Positions 59,590 through 64,000 of a stretch of DNA of 64,000 bases are shown here, piece after piece. Made by a program: the position numbers and the translations under genes. The notes beneath the pieces were generated by a model. That model saw only the letters and a program-made list of their open reading frames with translations, made no database searches and was not told the DNA's origin. The DNA is from JAJRXR01 sp041987545 (lineage in GTDB: Bacteria; Planctomycetota; Phycisphaerae; Phycisphaerales; UBA1924), in NCBI GenBank assembly GCA_041987545.1, contig JBHIWH010000006.1, positions 62,001-126,000 of the forward strand. The letters are read 5' to 3'. Positions within the stretch are counted from its first letter, which is position 1, and every line of letters begins with the position of its first letter.

Positions 59590-60438
59590 ATGAAGAGCAC
59601 GATCTGCATGCTGGCCCTGGCGGGCCTGGTGGGTGGGGCGTCGGCCGACGACGTGGTCGTCAGCTTCGCCAACGGCAACGAGGGCTGGTCGATCAACGGG
59701 TGGACGACGCCCGACGTGGCCGGCGGCAACCCCAACGAGAACCTGCACTGGGCGAACTTCGTCGAGACGTTCGGCCTGGAACTCCGCACGGACGACCTCA
59801 ACCCCAACACCGACTTCGTGCAGGACCTGACCGCGTTCGACAGCGTGACGCTGAGCGTGGACGTGCTGGTGAACTTCATCCAGTTCTTCGGCAGCCCCGT
59901 GAGCCGCAACTGGATCGTCGAGATCCGTGACTACGACAACGTCACGACCGGGTACCCGTACTGCTCGGTCTGGATCAGCGTCGGCACGCTCGACGGGACG
60001 CCGACCGAGGGCGGCTGGAACACGTACTCGGTCACGTTCGACCCCAACTCGGCCGAGATGCCCGCGGGCTGGGGCGGGACGGGCGACGAGCATCCGGACA
60101 CGTTCGAGCCGCAGCTGCCGGGGGACCGGACGTTCGCGAGCGTGATGGAGGGCGTGGACCAGATCCTGTTCACGACGTATGAGCCCGGGTTCTTCTACGG
60201 GTTCACGAACTTCGACATCCAGGTGGACAACGTGCGGATCCAGACGTCGGCCGCGGGCGGGTGCAACGGCGCCGACCTGGCCGAGCCCTTCGGGCAGCTG
60301 GACTTCTCCGACGTCTCGGCGTTCCTGGTCGCCTTCGGCGCCATGGACGGGGCGGCGGACCTGGCCGAGCCCTTCGGTCAGTGGGACTTCTCCGACGTGG
60401 TGGAGTTCCTGGGCCAGTTCAGCGACGGCTGCCCCTGA
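59590..60438 (+). CDS. Secreted protein with canonical double dockerin-like tail
   Basis: 282 residues behind TTAGGAG. Signal peptide MKSTICMLALAGLVGGASA. A beta-rich domain of about 190 residues (VVSFANGNEGWSINGW, FIQFFGSPVSRNWIVEIRDY) resembles a laminin-G/CBM-like sandwich, unassigned. The tail is the clearest dockerin-like pair in the window: CNGADLAEPFGQLDFSDVSA and ADLAEPFGQWDFSDVVEFLG, ending DGCP. A terminator follows. Confidence 0.82.
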   Translation: MKSTICMLALAGLVGGASADDVVVSFANGNEGWSINGWTTPDVAGGNPNENLHWANFVETFGLELRTDDLNPNTDFVQDLTAFDSVTLSVDVLVNFIQFFGSPVSRNWIVEIRDYDNVTTGYPYCSVWISVGTLDGTPTEGGWNTYSVTFDPNSAEMPAGWGGTGDEHPDTFEPQLPGDRTFASVMEGVDQILFTTYEPGFFYGFTNFDIQVDNVRIQTSAAGGCNGADLAEPFGQLDFSDVSAFLVAFGAMDGAADLAEPFGQWDFSDVVEFLGQFSDGCP

Positions 60439-60474
60439 GCCCGCACAGATACTGCTTCTGAACTGACAACTCAC

Positions 60475-60503
60475 GCGGCGCTCGGGCTCGACCCGGGTGC
60501 CGC
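60475..60503 (+). terminator. 12-bp hairpin after the dockerin-tailed gene
   Basis: GCGGCGCTCGGG pairs with CCCGGGTGCCGC (two G-T pairs) around CTCGA, followed by GTTGTTGTTG. It lies between convergent genes. Confidence 0.65.
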
Positions 60504-60530
60504 GTTGTTGTTGCGCATGGGGGCGAGCGG

Positions 60531-61856
60531 TCAGGCCTGGACGACGTCGGCGGCGACTTGGCCCAGTGACCGCATGCGGCCTCGGGCGTCGATGACGAGG
60601 CGGGCGCTGGCGCCGATCATGGGCCAGTCGAACGCGTCGTGGTCGGTCGCGACGACGACGGCGTCGTACGACGCAAGCGCCTCGGGCGTGGTCTCGACGG
60701 CGGCCATGCCCAGGTCGCCCCGGCGGCCCGGGTGCGTCGAGGGCACGTGCGGGTCGGCGTAGTCGATGTGGGCGACGTGGTCGCGGAGCAGGCGGATGAT
60801 CTCGAAGCTGGGGCTCTCGCGGACGTCGTCGATGTTCTTCTTGTATGCCAGGCCCAGGACGAGCACCCGGGCCGACGCGGGGTCGGCGCCGCGGTCGCGG
60901 AGGGCGTCGATGGTCTTGGCGACGACGCGGGCGGGCATGGCGTGGTTGACCTCGCCGGCGAGGGCGATGAAGCGGGCGTCGGCGCCGGCTTGCTGTGCGC
61001 GCCAGGCGAGGTAGTAGGGGTCGATGGGGATGCAGTGCCCGCCCATGCCGGGCCCCGGGTCGAAGCGCTGGAAGCCGAAGGGCTTGGTGGCGGCGGCGTC
61101 GATGACCTCCCAGGCGTCGATGCCGAGCTTCTCGAGGACGACCTTCATCTCGTTGACCAGGGCGATGTTGACCGAGCGGTAGACGTTCTCGAGAAGCTTG
61201 GCGGCCTCGGCGACCTCGGGGCAGGAGACGGGGACGACGGTCTCGACGGCGGCGGCGTAGAGCGTCCGGGCGAGCTCGCCCGACGGCTCGTCGAGCCCGC
61301 CGACGAGCTTGGGCAGCTTCTGTGCCGTGCGCCCGGGCGTGCCCGGGTCCTCACGCTCGGGGGAGAAGGCGAGGAAGAAGTCCTGGTTGAGTCTCAAGCC
61401 AGACGCGGCGAGGCGCGGCAGGACGACGTCCCGCGTCGTGCCCGGGTACGTCGTCGATTCGAGGACGACGAGCTGGCCCGGGCGGAGCGTCGTCGCGATG
61501 CGGTCGATCGTCTGCTCGACGTACGACAGGTCGGGCTCGCGGGACTCGGTCAGGGGCGTGGGGACGCAGACGAGCACGGCGTCGGGCTCGGCGAGGCGCG
61601 AGAAGTCGTCGGTCGCCTGGAATCGGCCCGAGTCGAGCAGGCGGCGGGCAAGGCCAGGCTCGGGGTGCTTGAGGTAGTCGCGGCCGGCGCGGAGGGCCTG
61701 GATTTTTTGAGGGTCGATGTCGAAGCCGAGGGTGGGGAAGCCGGCGTCGTGGAAGGCGCGGATGAGGGGGAGGCCGACGTACCCGAGGCCGACGACGCCG
61801 ACGAGGGCGTCCCGGGACTGGATGCGTTGGAGGAGGTCGGCGCGGGGGTCCGGCAT
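60531..61856 (-). CDS. Nucleotide-sugar dehydrogenase (UDP-GlcNAc/UDP-Glc 6-dehydrogenase group)
   Basis: 441 residues. VVGLGYVGLPLIRAF is the NAD loop; VCVPTPLTESREPDLSYVEQ, LESTTYPGTTRDV, FSPEREDPG, KLVGGLDE, KLLENVYRSVNIALVNE and the catalytic Cys in GPGMGGHCIPIDPYYLAW complete the family. FSPEREDPG with STTYPGTT favours the WbpA/TviB (UDP-GlcNAc) branch over UDP-glucose. It oxidises C6 to the uronic acid for surface polymers. An AATAAT box lies 5 bases before the ATG. It runs in parallel with the GT4 gene upstream of it, 35 bases away. Confidence 0.9.
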   Translation of the reverse strand: MPDPRADLLQRIQSRDALVGVVGLGYVGLPLIRAFHDAGFPTLGFDIDPQKIQALRAGRDYLKHPEPGLARRLLDSGRFQATDDFSRLAEPDAVLVCVPTPLTESREPDLSYVEQTIDRIATTLRPGQLVVLESTTYPGTTRDVVLPRLAASGLRLNQDFFLAFSPEREDPGTPGRTAQKLPKLVGGLDEPSGELARTLYAAAVETVVPVSCPEVAEAAKLLENVYRSVNIALVNEMKVVLEKLGIDAWEVIDAAATKPFGFQRFDPGPGMGGHCIPIDPYYLAWRAQQAGADARFIALAGEVNHAMPARVVAKTIDALRDRGADPASARVLVLGLAYKKNIDDVRESPSFEIIRLLRDHVAHIDYADPHVPSTHPGRRGDLGMAAVETTPEALASYDAVVVATDHDAFDWPMIGASARLVIDARGRMRSLGQVAADVVQA

Positions 61857-61891
61857 CGCTGATTATTGCGGGGCCGGGCGGGCGGCCGGGA

Positions 61892-63079
61892 TCAGGCCGC
61901 GAGCTTGCGGGTGACGATGCGTTCGTAGCGGGAGGTCATGGACTCGAGGGAGTACTTGTCGAGGGCGTCGGCGCGGGCGTTCTCGCCCATGAGGGGCCAG
62001 CGGCCGCGGTCGTCGATCGCCCGGCGGATGCCGGCCTTGAAGCCTTCGACTGTCGGCTCGGTGACGTGCCAGCCGGTCTGGGCGTCGGTCACGGTCTCGG
62101 CGGGCCCGCCGGAGGCGTGGACGAGGACGGGCTTGCGCATCATCATCGCCTCGACGACCGAGAGGCCGAAGGGCTCGGGGTCGATGCGTGCGTTGATGGG
62201 GATGTCGATGAGCCCGTAGTAGCGCTCGGGGTCGGGGACCTCGCCGAACATGTGCAGGTGGTGGGGGCGGCCGAAGCGCTGGGCGATCTCGGAGAGGCGG
62301 ACGGCGTCGGCGCCCTGGGTCGGTCCGCCCAGCAGGACCAGGTGCAGGGGGACGCCCAGCTCCCTCTCGAGCTGGAGGGCGGCCTCCAGAACGACATGCT
62401 GGCCCTTGCTGGCGCAGATCCGCGCGAGGATGCCGAGGGTGACCGCGTCCTCGGGGATGCCGGCCTCGGCGCGCGAGAAGGGGATGACGATGTCGGGGTT
62501 GAAGCGCTGGGCATCGACGCCGAGGTGGAAGACGATGGGCGTGACGAGGCCCTTGCCGAGCGTGGAGGCGGTGAAGGCGGAGTTGGAGAGGGGCTGGACG
62601 CCGTAGCGCTTGCACATGGCGCGGAGGACGATCTTGTTAATGCCGAGCGGGTAGTTGTCGCCCACGTAGTTGGGCATCTCCCAGAAGCACGGGACGTCGA
62701 GCGACCTGGCCAGGCCGCCGGCGATGGGGACGAGGTTGGGCTGGAGGAAGTGGACGGCGTCGGGCTTGTCGCGGCCGAGGGCGAGGCGGATCTCCTTGAC
62801 GGCGCGGCGGCGGTACGCGAAGAGGTCCTTGAAGATGAGGGCGCGGTCCTTGAGCGAACCGGTGATCTTGGGCGGGGGCTCGAGGCCGACGGTGAGATTC
62901 TCGAAGCCGAGCTCGTCGCACTCGTCGGCGAAGGGCCCGTGGGCGAGCGAGATGATCTGGGGGGTCCATCCGCGGGCGCGGAGGCCGCCGGCGAGGTTGA
63001 GGATCGCGGCCCGCAGGCCGTAGACCTCGACCCCGGCACAGACCCAGGCGATGCGGCGTGACGACGTGAACGCGTCCAT
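61892..63079 (-). CDS. GT4-family glycosyltransferase
   Basis: 395 residues. IAWVCAGVEVYGLRAAILNL is the N-terminal acceptor-side loop; VHFLQPNLVPIAGGLAR; LGILARICASKGQHVVLEAA at the domain junction; the donor motif EPFGLSVVEAMMMRKPVLVH with the E-x7-E pattern; GGPAETV. It transfers a sugar from an NDP donor, retaining configuration. The ATG at 63079 follows AAGGGG. It forms a surface-polysaccharide group with the dehydrogenase downstream and the divergent epimerase. Sugar and acceptor unknown. Confidence 0.9.
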   Translation of the reverse strand: MDAFTSSRRIAWVCAGVEVYGLRAAILNLAGGLRARGWTPQIISLAHGPFADECDELGFENLTVGLEPPPKITGSLKDRALIFKDLFAYRRRAVKEIRLALGRDKPDAVHFLQPNLVPIAGGLARSLDVPCFWEMPNYVGDNYPLGINKIVLRAMCKRYGVQPLSNSAFTASTLGKGLVTPIVFHLGVDAQRFNPDIVIPFSRAEAGIPEDAVTLGILARICASKGQHVVLEAALQLERELGVPLHLVLLGGPTQGADAVRLSEIAQRFGRPHHLHMFGEVPDPERYYGLIDIPINARIDPEPFGLSVVEAMMMRKPVLVHASGGPAETVTDAQTGWHVTEPTVEGFKAGIRRAIDDRGRWPLMGENARADALDKYSLESMTSRYERIVTRKLAA

Positions 63080-63315
63080 GCGGCTCGACCCCTTGCGTGG
63101 GGCCGGGCGTGGCCCCGGGCGTCGGATCGGGCCGCGGCGCGGGCGGATCGAGGCGTGTGCGCGATGGGGCTCGCCGGGGGGACGGCATGGATCGGGCGGG
63201 GCGCGTCGGAGGGCCCGATAACTGCGGCCCGGCACGCGAGGAACGGCGAACGCTGACGGGGCTCGGGCGTACGATCGCCAGAACGCCCCGGTACGGGGCC
63301 CGGGAGCCCTTGCCC

Positions 63316-64000
63316 ATGGCCGAGAGCGTGCTCATCACCGGCGGGGCCGGGTTCATTGGGTCGCACACCGCCGAGCGGCTGGCCAGCAGCGGCGCCCGGG
63401 TCGTGGTGCTGGACAACTTCTGTGACTTCTACGACCCGGCGATCAAGCGGGCGCGGGCCGAGCGGCTGGCCGGCTTGGGCGTGGACGTGCGCGAGGGGGA
63501 CATCCGCGACGCCGCGCTGGTCTCGGCGCTGCACGAGGAGGCCCGTCCGGGAACGGTCGTGCACATCGCGGCGATGGCGGGTGTGCGGCCGTCCATCGAG
63601 GACCCGAAGCTGTACGCCGAGGTCAACGTGGACGGGACGGTGAACCTGCTGGACGCGGCGGTCGCGTCGGGAGTCAAGAAGTTCGTCTTCGCGTCCAGCT
63701 CGAGCGTGTACGGCAACAACGAAAAGGTCCCGTTCGCCGAGGGCGATCCCGTGGACGAGCCGATCAGCCCGTACGCGGCGACCAAGCGCGCGTGCGAGCT
63801 GCTCGCGCACACGTACTGGCATCTGCACAAGCTGCCCGTGACGTGCCTTCGGTTCTTTACGGTCTTCGGCCCCGGGCAGCGGCCCGACCTGGCGATCGCC
63901 AAGTTCCTGCGGATGATCGAGTCGGGCGAGGAGATCCCGTTCTTCGGCGACGGGTCCACCAGCCGCGACTACACGTACATCGACGACATCGTGGACGGGA
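63316..64000 (+). CDS. UDP-sugar (UDP-glucuronate-type) 4-epimerase, 5' part
   Basis: The frame is open to the window end; 228 codons are visible. VLITGGAGFIGSHTAERLA is the NAD loop; VVVLDNFCDFYDPAIKRARA is the sequence typical of UDP-glucuronate 4-epimerases; SSSSVYG and the SDR pair SPYAATKRACE are present, then CLRFFTVFGPGQRPDLAI and GDGSTSRDYTYIDDI. It is divergent from the GT4 gene across 236 bases. Given the UDP-sugar dehydrogenase nearby, production of a galacturonate-type sugar is plausible. The C-terminal third is missing from the window, not from the gene. Confidence 0.9.
   Translation, partial: MAESVLITGGAGFIGSHTAERLASSGARVVVLDNFCDFYDPAIKRARAERLAGLGVDVREGDIRDAALVSALHEEARPGTVVHIAAMAGVRPSIEDPKLYAEVNVDGTVNLLDAAVASGVKKFVFASSSSVYGNNEKVPFAEGDPVDEPISPYAATKRACELLAHTYWHLHKLPVTCLRFFTVFGPGQRPDLAIAKFLRMIESGEEIPFFGDGSTSRDYTYIDDIVDG

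Overview
This GC-rich window (roughly 70% GC by eye) looks like a chromosomal segment of a planctomycete, most likely class Phycisphaerae. The main evidence is five secreted proteins ending in the cysteine-bounded dockerin-like tail seen in that class (pattern LDFSDVLAFLTSFG..CP) and three ending in a PEP-CTERM-like sorting tail (APG, hydrophobic stretch, RRRR). The CGACGYDLRGLP zinc-ribbon membrane protein, the futalosine-pathway gene mqnA and a lysine-rich H1-like protein fit as well. I saw no rRNA, tRNA or CRISPR array.

Layout. 1-4449: nonulosonic (sialic/legionaminic-type) acid operon (radical SAM protein, neuA, neuB, neuC), with a REP-associated tyrosine transposase unit between neuB and neuC. 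4617-9330: HDOD protein, a dockerin-tailed secreted protein, surE, a zinc-ribbon membrane protein and a degenerate metallo-beta-lactamase-fold protein. 9433-9862: intergenic region with a terminator-ended candidate RNA. 9863-18476: PHP-glycosyltransferase fusion, H1-like protein, class II DAHP synthase, PilZ protein, PEP-CTERM protein, HIT protein and leucyl aminopeptidase. 18490-32248: metal-efflux permease and nuoD, nuoE and nuoF scattered among small lipoproteins, two convergent trypsin-like lipoproteins and unknown genes. 32460-41664: PEP-CTERM protein, hybrid histidine kinase, PLP-dependent sulfur amino-acid enzyme, PA0069-type radical SAM protein, ybeY, a CorC-like CBS protein, cysS and a four-helix-bundle gene boxed by inverted repeats. 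41678-46859: two LptF/LptG-type permeases enclosing a membrane glycosyltransferase and a PAP2 phosphatase. 46945-53749: GH57 enzyme, a large secreted protein, a sigma-like multi-HTH protein behind mqnA, a second candidate RNA, a NeuD-like acyltransferase and a PEGA lipoprotein. 53808-64000: secreted FG-GAP protein, then nucleotide-sugar genes (fucose-synthase-like epimerase, UDP-sugar dehydrogenase, GT4 glycosyltransferase, sugar epimerase cut by the window end) with an EEP-like protein, an unknown protein and another dockerin-tailed protein.

Together the genes emphasise envelope and surface glycoconjugate building: nonulosonate synthesis, activated sugars, lipid-linked sugar transfer, LPS export and a tagged secretome, set among housekeeping genes. 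Translation starts fall into two classes. Some have a strong GGAGG site. At least thirteen instead have a TANNNT box 5-8 bases before the start codon and no Shine-Dalgarno, as expected for leaderless mRNAs. Most starts given here were chosen from these signals, and many differ from the longest open frame.
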